Source of the DNA: Anaerolineae bacterium
GTDB lineage: Bacteria; Chloroflexota; Anaerolineae; B4-G1
Reading direction: 5' to 3'
Length of the DNA: 8,767 nt
Assembly: GCA_030612185.1 (NCBI GenBank)
Contig: JAUWOI010000159.1
Coordinates: 1 to 8,767 of the forward strand
A program made the translations under genes and the position numbers. Below the pieces are notes generated by a model. That model saw nothing but the letters and a program-made list of their open reading frames with translations, was not told where the DNA came from and made no database searches. Shown here piece by piece: positions 1 through 5,382 of this stretch; position 1 is the stretch's first letter, and each line of letters opens with the position of its first letter.

Positions 1-50
1 CTTGAATACCCGCTTCCTCGTTCACCACTCCCTCAAGTTAAACGCCCTGT

Positions 51-86
51 GCCATTAGTGCCATTAATTCCATTAGTGCCATTAAT
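51..86. repeat. Four-copy 9-bp tandem repeat
   Basis: Four consecutive 9-mers read gccattagt, gccattaat, tccattagt, gccattaat, so the tract is also two 18-bp units. It is AT-rich compared with its surroundings and sits at the 5' edge of the plus-strand gene fragment that follows. It is open in several frames on both strands, which inflates spurious ORFs here. I see no function beyond a short-unit expansion. Confidence 0.85.
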
Positions 87-89
87 ATA

Positions 90-266
90 GAGACCCTCTC
101 AGACTTTGTGATCGCCACGGAACAGATTGTGCTGATCGCCAGAGCCGTCGCCAAGAGAGAGGACGACGACCCGGGCCGCATCACCGACCGGCGCGTCGGG
201 CGTACTCTGGGCCGCATGCGGTTACAGAAAACGCCACGCCCCGGCGAATCTCGTCGTCGGGCTTGA
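90..266 (+). pseudogene. Fragment of a plus-strand gene, basic C-terminal-like segment
   Basis: From GAG at 90 to TGA at 264-266 the plus strand reads as coherent protein. A helical, acidic-then-basic stretch (ATEQIVLIARAVAKRED) runs into DPGRITDRRVGRTLGRMRL, then KTPRPGESRRRA and a stop. The RITDRRVGRxLGRMRL part has the look of a winged-helix DNA-binding segment near the C-terminus of helicase/primase-like proteins. That is an impression, not an identification. There is no start codon: the frame runs back through the 9-bp repeat into a TAA at 39-41. The basic tail stops where such segments usually continue. I read it as a decayed fragment, truncated at both ends and meeting a minus-strand fragment tail to tail around 243-266. 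A chance open frame remains possible. Confidence 0.4.
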
Positions 267-298
267 TGTAGTATAGGATGCCGTTCAGGGCCTCGAAG

Positions 299-308
299 AC
301 CTCTCGGG
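299..308. repeat. Left copy of 10-bp flanking direct repeat (target duplication)
   Basis: The sequence acctctcggg here is repeated exactly at 451-460. The two copies flank the 142-bp inverted-repeat insertion, as expected for a target-site duplication. Ten base pairs is within the range known for some IS4-superfamily groups. Confidence 0.75.
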
Positions 309-450
309 CCAGGGCAATCGCATTTATAATGTCGGGCAGACTTTGGGATATCGAAAAGCCCTTTCTGCTCCCGCTGGATTGCCAAATCCAGTGGCTAGGG
401 CCTGGATCTGGCGATCCAGGCCGAGCGAATGGGATAAATGCGATTGCTTT
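309..450. mobile_element. 142-bp MITE-like insertion with terminal inverted repeats
   Basis: The element is bounded by identical 10-bp direct repeats (299-308 and 451-460). Near its ends it carries a perfect 14-bp inverted repeat, gcaatcgcatttat at 314-327 and its complement at 434-447. The ends outside the repeat are five bases (ccagg) on the left and three (ttt) on the right. It encodes no transposase, so it would be a non-autonomous element moved in trans. Removing it together with one direct repeat restores an open, protein-like frame on the minus strand, which is strong internal evidence for a real insertion. The interior holds two strong hairpins. I cannot name the parent IS family. The 10-bp duplication would suit an IS4-type transposase, but that is inference. 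Confidence 0.75.
372..422. repeat. Pair of related hairpins inside the MITE
   Basis: Hairpin 1 has stem ctggatt (374-380), loop gcca and aatccag (385-391). Hairpin 2 has stem ggcctggatc (399-408), loop tggc (409-412) and gatccaggcc (413-422). Hairpin 2 is the reverse complement of hairpin 1 over an 18-base core except at two positions. Those two positions pair with each other (T-A in one, C-G in the other). The two tetraloops, gcca and tggc, are complementary. This resembles a paired REP/BIME unit. Confidence 0.8.
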
Positions 451-460
451 ACCTCTCGGG
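451..460. repeat. Right copy of 10-bp flanking direct repeat
   Basis: An exact second copy of acctctcggg, directly abutting the right end of the MITE-like insertion. Confidence 0.75.
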
Positions 461-497
461 TGGCTTCCTCTTTGGCCTTGACGTTGGGATGTGTGCT

Positions 498-510
498 GAG
501 GCATTGCCTC
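498..510. repeat. 13-bp perfect palindrome after the restriction ATPase gene
   Basis: gaggca-t-tgcctc is a perfect 6-bp inverted repeat around one base, 14 bases past the stop codon of the minus-strand ATPase gene. It lacks a usable loop and a following T-run, so it is not a typical intrinsic terminator. It could be a protein-binding site or chance. Confidence 0.4.
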
Positions 511-523
511 TGCGCTTCAAACC

Positions 524-2665
524 CTACGCAAAACCAGCAAAACCATCTTTCTCCAAAGTGTCCAACATTCTCCGGACTTTGTGCGCGGCACGAGGGTAAC
601 GTGCCCCATGCGAATGAATATCATCCACCGATTTGCTCTTCAGCTCGCGGATATGTTTGCGATCTGCTGGCTCCAGTTCTGCGCCTGGTATTGAGGGCTG
701 CCTTTCGGAATCAACGCAGAACAGCAGCAGATGCTCTAGCGGGGCCTGCAGTTTGGCCTGCGAACCATGGAACTTGGGCAGTACTTTCTGACACAGTTGG
801 TGGTCAAAGGCAGTGTCAAGGTCAAAGGCAGGGTCGCTCAGATTCTTCGCGTTCCACAGGTAGAGCAACACCTCATCAGCGACGCGGTAGCCAAAGTGCA
901 TCTTGTATGGCTGGAGCAGGTTGTTGAGTGCGACCAACTGCTCACGATATGGTGACATCTCTTCATCGGTGCGTATCGGCACCGCTTTGGGAAGAAGAGT
1001 GAATTTGCCATCAAACGTAAACGCGGCCCGGGCAGCATCATTGGCTGGGCCGGCACTGCTGGCGCCACGCTCTCGCACGAAATAGCTCTCCAGATCCACC
1101 TCGTTGAACTCTATGGTATTGGCGCGGTCCAGCACTTTGGGGCTGAACATGTAAGTTGTCTCATCCACGTTTACTGTGCCGGAGAAGTAAACATTGCGTG
1201 GTACGTATAGTCGGGGGGGGACATAGCGTGTGGGATCAAAACCGGACTTGTGTGCAGTGTCGTAGTCACTCTTCCCACGCGACCACTGTCGCTCATCCAC
1301 TCCCTGGCGTAGCGGACAGCCATCGCAGCGCACATAACACATACATGGCTCTGCTTCTCCCACTTCCGCTTCCTCGCCCCAGGATGATTCGCCTTGAGCG
1401 AGCACACAGCGGGGCAAATCGTGTAAGCGGAGTGACGATTGTTTTACCTCACCATCCTGGAGGTACCGGCTCTCCATCACGCTCAGGAAATCGGCGAAGT
1501 AGTACTCTACTTTGGCCAGGTTCATTTCATCGAGGATGACGAAATAAGGGCATGGCTTGTCGCTTTTGAGATTGATGGTGGCCTGCAACAAGAGTCGGAG
1601 GAAATCTGTGGCACTGTAAGTGCCGGTGATGAGATTGTGGAAGCCAAGCAATCCACGGCTGTCCATCCAATCAGGCCGGACAGAGACAAAAGCATAGTTT
1701 CCTTCGCCATCGGTCGGGCTCATCCACTGTGCGAACAGTTGCGCCAGTTTGGTCTTACCGGTGCCACTGATGCCGGTGAGGATGGCGAAGGGTTTGGTTT
1801 GCAGGGAGAGATAGTAGGTGACGAGCAATTCGGGGGGAAAGTAAAACCCGCGACCTGCCACATAGTCGGTGAGGCTGCTCAAAAGTCTTGTTGTTGTTGG
1901 TGTTGTTGGTGGCGGCGGTGGTGGCGGCGGTGGTGGTGGACCATCGCCGTCAGCGTCTACATACTTAGAGAACACCGCATCCACTTCAGCCAAGTCTTCC
2001 AAATCGTAACGATCTCGAATCTGTTTCGCAAGTTCATTGTAAACCAAGTAATTATCTACTGTGTAACTTAGCCCTCTCGCTAGCCCAAGAAGTTTCAATG
2101 CCTTGGCGGATCTACCATTCAAAACAATCCATTCATCTGGGTGCAGAACCATCAATGTGCCCGTCGCCAGGTTGGGCCATAGTCCATGACGAGCGGACCG
2201 TGTTTTTTTCAATCGCTCCCTGATGGGCTCGGCATCATCCTGGAGTCGCTGCAAAGTATCATGTAGCTGCTTGAGTATCTCTCCCTCGCTCAAATTTGCC
2301 TTTTTGAAGTAAGCCCGAACGTCATTCACTCCGAATCCCCAGGTGCAACTTCCAACAACCTGGGCCGTGCCATTCTCGAGCATGGTTTTCAATTCGTTCA
2401 CTGAGTAGTCTGGATAGAATTTCCAGGCTTTGTACTGTTTGCCCTTATGAATAATCCCACCTATTTGCAGGATATGCTTGTTAAAGTCATCCACGCTGAA
2501 ATGACCAAGTGCGTCGGGCGCAATGAGGCGTCGTATCTGCTCATAAGCGTATTGCTTGACTAACCTGTCTTTTGCATTCTCATCAGGCTGTGATCTATAC
2601 AACTGAATCGCGCTCTTCATCTCTGGAGATTCGACTAGACTAAAAAGATCATCTCGCAACGTCAT
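524..2665 (-). CDS. McrB-type AAA+ ATPase of a McrBC/LlaJI-like restriction module
   Basis: The product is the NTP-driven motor/recognition subunit (713 residues) of a type IV-like restriction complex with the upstream nuclease; McrB relatives use GTP. Visible landmarks, counted from the ATG at 2665: an N-terminal region of about 240 residues with no domain I can name; a run of 11 prolines plus a TTPTTT linker (about 243-259); Walker A GISGTGKT (298-305); Walker B FVILDEMN (375-382); and a sensor-1/arginine-finger block GTVNVDETTYMFSPKVLDRA (495-514). The McrB-type signature is TVNVDET. Between Walker B and sensor 1 there is a long insert with a cysteine cluster, CxCx3CxxC at 441-450. I chose ATG 2665 because GGAG lies 7 bases upstream. 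An in-frame ATG at 2713 would lie deeper inside the nuclease gene and has no comparable site. The start overlaps the nuclease stop by 17 bp, indicating translational coupling. Confidence 0.9.
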   Translation of the reverse strand: MTLRDDLFSLVESPEMKSAIQLYRSQPDENAKDRLVKQYAYEQIRRLIAPDALGHFSVDDFNKHILQIGGIIHKGKQYKAWKFYPDYSVNELKTMLENGTAQVVGSCTWGFGVNDVRAYFKKANLSEGEILKQLHDTLQRLQDDAEPIRERLKKTRSARHGLWPNLATGTLMVLHPDEWIVLNGRSAKALKLLGLARGLSYTVDNYLVYNELAKQIRDRYDLEDLAEVDAVFSKYVDADGDGPPPPPPPPPPPTTPTTTRLLSSLTDYVAGRGFYFPPELLVTYYLSLQTKPFAILTGISGTGKTKLAQLFAQWMSPTDGEGNYAFVSVRPDWMDSRGLLGFHNLITGTYSATDFLRLLLQATINLKSDKPCPYFVILDEMNLAKVEYYFADFLSVMESRYLQDGEVKQSSLRLHDLPRCVLAQGESSWGEEAEVGEAEPCMCYVRCDGCPLRQGVDERQWSRGKSDYDTAHKSGFDPTRYVPPRLYVPRNVYFSGTVNVDETTYMFSPKVLDRANTIEFNEVDLESYFVRERGASSAGPANDAARAAFTFDGKFTLLPKAVPIRTDEEMSPYREQLVALNNLLQPYKMHFGYRVADEVLLYLWNAKNLSDPAFDLDTAFDHQLCQKVLPKFHGSQAKLQAPLEHLLLFCVDSERQPSIPGAELEPADRKHIRELKSKSVDDIHSHGARYPRAAHKVRRMLDTLEKDGFAGFA
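1887..1940 (-). repeat. Trinucleotide tract coding the poly-proline linker
   Basis: About seventeen trinucleotides (gtg/gcg/ttg on the plus strand) encode the proline run and Thr/Pro tail between the N-terminal region and the AAA+ domain of the ATPase. Slippage in units of three would change linker length without breaking the frame. Confidence 0.8.
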
Positions 2666-4502
2666 TTTGTTTCTCCAATCCCGCCATCTGTGTGTGGCTC
2701 GAAGTCGATGCAAGTAGATAGCGGATACTGTCTTGCAACCACGGTTTAGAAGACTCCAAGGGTGTTAACGGAATCGCACCTACCCCCCCAAAGTCGGAGA
2801 ACAGGTTTTTCGGATCGGTGTGCGCCTGTCCGTTCGTATCGAAGGCCCTAAACTGGTTTCCAGGGTAAAGAATGAACACTGCCTTTGCTTTGAGTGCATC
2901 GCGATAAGTATGCATTTTGTACAGATCGCCTTTCTTGTAGACCAGCCGCTCCTCCTCGTCCCGTTCCTCGTCCGCGCCCACCTCGCTGTTCATAAACTGG
3001 CCTGGTTCATCATACTTGTACTTGGCGTCAAAGATGAATCGCCGTCCACCAGGCAACTCGACGGTGTAATCGGGATGCAGAGTGACCGAGTAGGACTCAC
3101 CCACTTGGTGGCGGAAGTAACGGTTGTAACGGACAGTTGCCTGCCCCACCCACCACTGACTCTTGTCGCTCTGGTTGATGGTAACCCGGAAGATGCCTCC
3201 CTCCTCGACGATGAACTGCCTGGGGTCAATTTGGGCGCCAAGCGCGAGGGCCACGGCGTCGAGCAGTTGGAAGAAGCACCAGTACTCGTACAGGGTGGCC
3301 ATGTCTTTGTTGGGTGTCTTCAGCAGTTCCTCGAAGTCCTCCCACACTACCTTGCCCGTGAGTAGGAAGCGACGGTAGTAGTCGTTGAGTTGGCGATACC
3401 CCTCTCGCTTGAGAAGCACCTGCGAACCGGCAGGGTAGACGTGCATCTCGCCCACTTCCTCCAGAAAATGAACTCGCGCCAGGTTCTCAATGCTGCGCCG
3501 CCAACGACGGCAGTCCTCAGCCAGGTGTTCACCCCGACTGTCGGTGCCAAAGCGTGCCTCCAGTTCGCGCAGCTTGAGAACGAGTTGCCCAAGGAAGTGC
3601 TTGACGAAGCGATTGGGCGCGGTGTCAAAGGTGGTCACCACGCGGTCGTCGAGCAGTTGGCGGGGCACATAACCGTGAAGTTGGGACTGCAGCGCCGGGG
3701 CGACGACCCGTTGCGGACGGGCCAGGTGCTCGGCGTGGGCATACACGGCCTGCAGCGAACGAGGCGTCAACGAACGAGCAAGGGCCAGGTCGGTCCACAC
3801 GACCTCGCGCTCGGTGGTGTGATGAGGGTTCGCGGCTACGAGGCGAAAATGGAGGGGGAGACGCTTCTCATCCATCAGGTAGCGGAGGAAAAGATAGTCG
3901 AGGTAAGCCACGTGTTCATCGGGGGCCGCACGTTGGGTATAGACTGCTGTGGGGGAACCATAGTCAAAGATCAGGGCAGCCAGCCGTTCGCTGATGTCGT
4001 CCAACATCTTGCGATAGTCGTCGAGGTAGCCCATCTTGCGCGAGCGTACCTCGACAGGCAGACGGCCCAGTTCTCGTCCATCCCACACCACCCGCACGGC
4101 GCTGGCCCCCACGTAGTTGCCCCAGTTGAGGGTAGCGTACCCTTTTTGGCCGTGGTGTTTGAGAGGCAGAGAAGTCCCGTCGTCACCCAGGAGGATCTGT
4201 GGAGCGTCCGTGCCTTCCCACTCAAGCCACAAATCGTAGCCGGTTTGTTCTCTGGCCTGGAGGCAAGCCTGCCCCGGCCCAGGTTCGGCACAGTAGACCA
4301 ATGAGGCCGAATAGCATGGCTCAGTGCCTCGGATGACATCGAATGGGCCAATGGTTTCTTTGCGAGAGGGCTGATCCTCTCGGCCTTCTGACGGCGCGAC
4401 TTCTACTGTCAAGCCATCCGTTTTGAGACAGAGTTTGATCACGGGGTAAAATCCCACAGTCACTTGCTCCTGCCTGTTGTCGTGAAAGGCCCCCTGCATC
4501 AT
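2649..4502 (-). CDS. DUF2357 / PD-(D/E)XK nuclease, McrC-type restriction subunit
   Basis: This 617-residue protein is the nuclease partner of the downstream McrB-type ATPase and should act on foreign, probably modified, DNA in the cytoplasm. The N-terminal half (about 60-330) matches the style of DUF2357 proteins (LlaJI.R2-like), with helical segments such as DDYRKMLDDISERLAALIFD at 161-180. The C-terminal half is a PD-(D/E)XK nuclease of the DUF524/PDDEXK_7 type. It has a helix with a conserved acid, LYEYWCF (E406), then LHPDYT (D478), then FDAKYKY (D492, K494), and the trailing motif DLYKMHTYRDAL (526-537). An acidic insert (DEERDEEER) lies between the last two. All expected catalytic residues are present, so it should be active. 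The start is the first ATG after an in-frame TGA at 4506-4508. The ribosome binding site is weak. Here nuclease precedes ATPase, opposite to E. coli mcrB-mcrC. The stop overlaps the ATPase start by 17 bp. Confidence 0.9.
   Translation of the reverse strand: MMQGAFHDNRQEQVTVGFYPVIKLCLKTDGLTVEVAPSEGREDQPSRKETIGPFDVIRGTEPCYSASLVYCAEPGPGQACLQAREQTGYDLWLEWEGTDAPQILLGDDGTSLPLKHHGQKGYATLNWGNYVGASAVRVVWDGRELGRLPVEVRSRKMGYLDDYRKMLDDISERLAALIFDYGSPTAVYTQRAAPDEHVAYLDYLFLRYLMDEKRLPLHFRLVAANPHHTTEREVVWTDLALARSLTPRSLQAVYAHAEHLARPQRVVAPALQSQLHGYVPRQLLDDRVVTTFDTAPNRFVKHFLGQLVLKLRELEARFGTDSRGEHLAEDCRRWRRSIENLARVHFLEEVGEMHVYPAGSQVLLKREGYRQLNDYYRRFLLTGKVVWEDFEELLKTPNKDMATLYEYWCFFQLLDAVALALGAQIDPRQFIVEEGGIFRVTINQSDKSQWWVGQATVRYNRYFRHQVGESYSVTLHPDYTVELPGGRRFIFDAKYKYDEPGQFMNSEVGADEERDEEERLVYKKGDLYKMHTYRDALKAKAVFILYPGNQFRAFDTNGQAHTDPKNLFSDFGGVGAIPLTPLESSKPWLQDSIRYLLASTSSHTQMAGLEKQNDVAR
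2673..2676 (-). promoter_or_regulatory. Ribosome binding site fixing the ATPase start
   Basis: On the minus strand GGAG is followed by 7 bases and ATG at 2665. It lies inside the last codons of the nuclease gene and decides for the 713-residue product over an upstream ATG at 2713. Confidence 0.75.
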
Positions 4503-4533
4503 CGTTCAGCGTCCCACCATCCCAAACCACGTC

Positions 4534-4731
4534 TCATCCAGTACATCCAGTCCCATACCGCTCGCGGAGTTGGGCCGGGTAGTAGGGGATTTCCCGCAGG
4601 GGCCGCTTGCCGTGCCAGTGGAGCATCGGCCGGCCGGGGAGTTCAGTAACTTCGAATAACTCGGTTTGCACGGCGTGCGTATCAACCACGATCCTGCTCT
4701 CCTCGCGTCCCGCAGCGATCAACGATGGCAT
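4534..4731 (-). pseudogene. Chimeric scrap: PIN-like start joined to methyltransferase N-terminus
   Basis: This 65-codon open frame is probably not a gene. Residues 22-60 (QTELFEVTELPGRPMLHWHG, then KRPLREIPYYPAQLRERYG) closely recall the first 40-50 residues of type III-like adenine-specific DNA methyltransferases. In those proteins a GKRPL..YYPAQ..E.YG segment precedes the catalytic DPPY-type domain. That is recognition from memory, not an alignment. The catalytic domain is absent: the frame stops at TGA after YGTGCTG. Residues 13-19 (RIVVDTH) look like the start of a PIN-domain toxin, where RIVVDTN is usual, so two genes may be fused by deletion. It overlaps the end of the small ORF at 4682-4882 and ends 31 bases before the nuclease start codon. 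Confidence 0.5.
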
Positions 4732-4882
4732 CGTCGTCCTGCGATCGCACCTCGTCTAGCGCCTCGCTTATCAGGGCGTCAATCTCGGCCTCGTTCATCG
4801 TCTGGGCCTCTTCGCGGATAGGGGCGAACATCGCGTAGAGTTCCCGCGCCCAGGCCTTGCCCACAACCGATGTAGCAACCAC
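4682..4882 (-). CDS. Small antitoxin-like protein, C-terminus probably altered
   Basis: This is a 66-residue ORF with a GTG start and a strong Shine-Dalgarno sequence, GGAGG, 8 bases upstream, so it was once and perhaps still is translated. The core is two helices: KAWARELYAMFAPIREEAQT and then MNEAEIDALISEALDEVRSQ. The EEEIDALIDEALxEVR pattern is common at the C-termini of small antitoxins that precede PIN-domain toxins, and the overlapping frame begins RIVVDTH as such toxins do. The tail DDDAIVDRCGTRGEQDRG has no obvious structure. Antitoxin function is inference, and no intact toxin is left. It is on the same strand as the restriction genes, about 180 bases before them, and could be cotranscribed. 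I do not recognise a specific family. Confidence 0.5.
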   Translation of the reverse strand: MVATSVVGKAWARELYAMFAPIREEAQTMNEAEIDALISEALDEVRSQDDDAIVDRCGTRGEQDRG

Positions 4883-4890
4883 TTACCGCG

Positions 4891-4895
4891 CCTCC
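4891..4895 (-). promoter_or_regulatory. Strong ribosome binding site of the small antitoxin-like ORF
   Basis: GGAGG on the minus strand, 8 bases before GTG at 4882. It supports the GTG start and argues that this ORF was a genuine gene. Confidence 0.7.
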
Positions 4896-4920
4896 AAAAT
4901 GTCGAATCCCCACAATTCAC

Positions 4921-5159
4921 CATAGAGAGTTCTGCATAAAAACTCTTCGCCAGGAACACTACAACGAATTTAGAATGGAACGGATCTGGGGCTCAACCCA
5001 ATCCGTGTGCCCCGCTTGGGTGATTAGAACTCGCGCGTCGCCTGTGTTCAATGCTGCTTCCAGGGTATCCACGACGTCAAATTGACAGGTCTTGCCTCGG
5101 GATCGCCTATTCGTTTATTTCTCCATTCGTTGTAGTGTTTTTGTGCGGAATTCACTATA
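4921..5159. repeat. Inverted-repeat element, about 240 bp, MITE or structured leader
   Basis: A perfect 15-bp inverted repeat, aacactacaacgaat at 4955-4969 and its complement at 5125-5139, forms the core. Outward, the arms remain similar: plus-strand atagagagttctgcataaaa near 4922-4941 matches minus-strand atagtgaattccgcacaaaa near 5158-5139, with 14 extra bases in the left arm. Inward, two mismatches are followed by four more pairs. The interior (4970-5124) has a minus-strand open stretch ending VDTLEAALNTGDARVLITQA then GHTDWVEPQIRSILNSL and TAG at 4959-4961, with no clear start. It also has a possible strong hairpin (CGGAUUGGG pairing with CCCAGAUCCG). I cannot tell a MITE from a decayed gene or a structured RNA leader. 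No transposase is encoded. Confidence 0.6.
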
Positions 5160-5182
5160 CAGCACGGGGCAGAGGATGTCAA
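5154..5182 (-). promoter_or_regulatory. Near-consensus sigma-70 promoter facing the restriction operon
   Basis: On the minus strand a perfect -35 hexamer TTGACA (5182-5177) is followed by a 17-base spacer and a -10 hexamer TATAGT (5159-5154). Transcription would start near 5147 and run through the inverted-repeat element, the antitoxin-like ORF, the methyltransferase scrap and into the nuclease and ATPase genes. The -10 hexamer falls at the outer end of the right arm of the inverted repeat. No other promoter of this quality was seen upstream of the operon, so it is the best candidate for driving it, with a leader of over 600 bases. Confidence 0.7.
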
Positions 5183-5207
5183 GAGGCGGTTGGGAAGGCG
5201 CAGGTGA

Positions 5208-5264
5208 ACGCAGATGTGCGCTGATTCTTTCTTCCTATCTGCGAAAATCTGCGTGCATCTGCGT
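5208..5264. repeat. Dispersed-type palindromic repeat (ATCTGCG motif)
   Basis: A 21-bp imperfect inverted repeat (5208-5228 with 5244-5264, 17 of 21 matching) begins acgcagatg and ends catctgcgt, with a loop of 15 bases. The heptamer atctgcg occurs three times on the right side. Sequences of this type recur as dispersed intergenic repeats in many bacterial genomes and often create spurious ORFs reading ICVHLR. It lies between the divergent restriction promoter and the orphan gene at 5383. Confidence 0.65.
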
Positions 5265-5374
5265 CCCATTATTAATCAGTTTTTTATCTTCTCCCAACAT
5301 TATATTCACGCCCAACGGGTATACTATCATCAACAAAGCGAGCATGTTGACCATCGCTCCATCATCGCTTCAAT

Positions 5375-5378
5375 GAGG
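5375..5378 (+). promoter_or_regulatory. Ribosome binding site of the 106-residue orphan
   Basis: GAGG ends 4 bases before the ATG at 5383, slightly close but usable. I saw no convincing promoter upstream: tatact near 5320 lacks a good -35. Confidence 0.5.
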
Positions 5379-5382
5379 AACA

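Larger units (their letters stand above)
243..523 (-). pseudogene. Minus-strand gene fragment interrupted by a 142-bp insertion
   Basis: No intact ORF is present. If the insertion at 309-450 and one copy of the 10-bp direct repeat are removed, the minus strand gives a continuous, protein-like frame. It reads THPNVKAKEEATREVFEALN, then GILYYIKPDDEIRR, and is open from about 520 down to about 243. I do not recognise the family. No ATG, GTG or TTG start is available in this frame between the restriction ATPase stop and the fragment, so the 5' end is also missing. Downstream of DEIRR the reading loses protein character and runs into the opposite-strand fragment. The fragment lies immediately after the restriction ATPase gene, so it may be what is left of a former operon member or of unrelated DNA joined by deletion. 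Confidence 0.45.

Noticed and set aside
51..86. Possible CRISPR-like array
   Set aside because: The units are 9 bp, contiguous and without spacers; no cas genes are present in the window.
181..504. Minus-strand 107-codon open frame as an intact gene
   Set aside because: Its middle third is the MITE. Only the parts outside the element read as protein, and they come into one frame only after the element is removed.
1439..2071. Plus-strand open frame (210 codons) opposite the ATPase
   Set aside because: It overlaps the Walker A and B coding region in antisense, and its cysteine/tryptophan-rich run is just the proline tract read backwards.
2666..2713. Upstream ATG at 2713 as the ATPase start
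   Set aside because: It would add 16 basic residues coded inside the nuclease gene and has no Shine-Dalgarno. ATG 2665 has GGAG at 7 bases and a typical short overlap.
3390..4304. Long plus-strand open frame (304 codons) opposite the nuclease gene
   Set aside because: It is antisense to a protein with clear nuclease motifs and itself lacks recognisable domains; it is a shadow produced by GC-biased codons.
4955..5139. 6S RNA or another known structured RNA in the region closed by the 15-bp inverted repeat
   Set aside because: Length and promoter position are suggestive, but I could not match the 6S bubble or any known consensus, so it is left as an unexplained inverted-repeat element.
5048..5269. 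Minus-strand 73-codon open frame with an ICVHLR-like segment
   Set aside because: It is generated by the atctgcg palindromic repeat and the promoter region; the frame changes character along its length and has no ribosome site.
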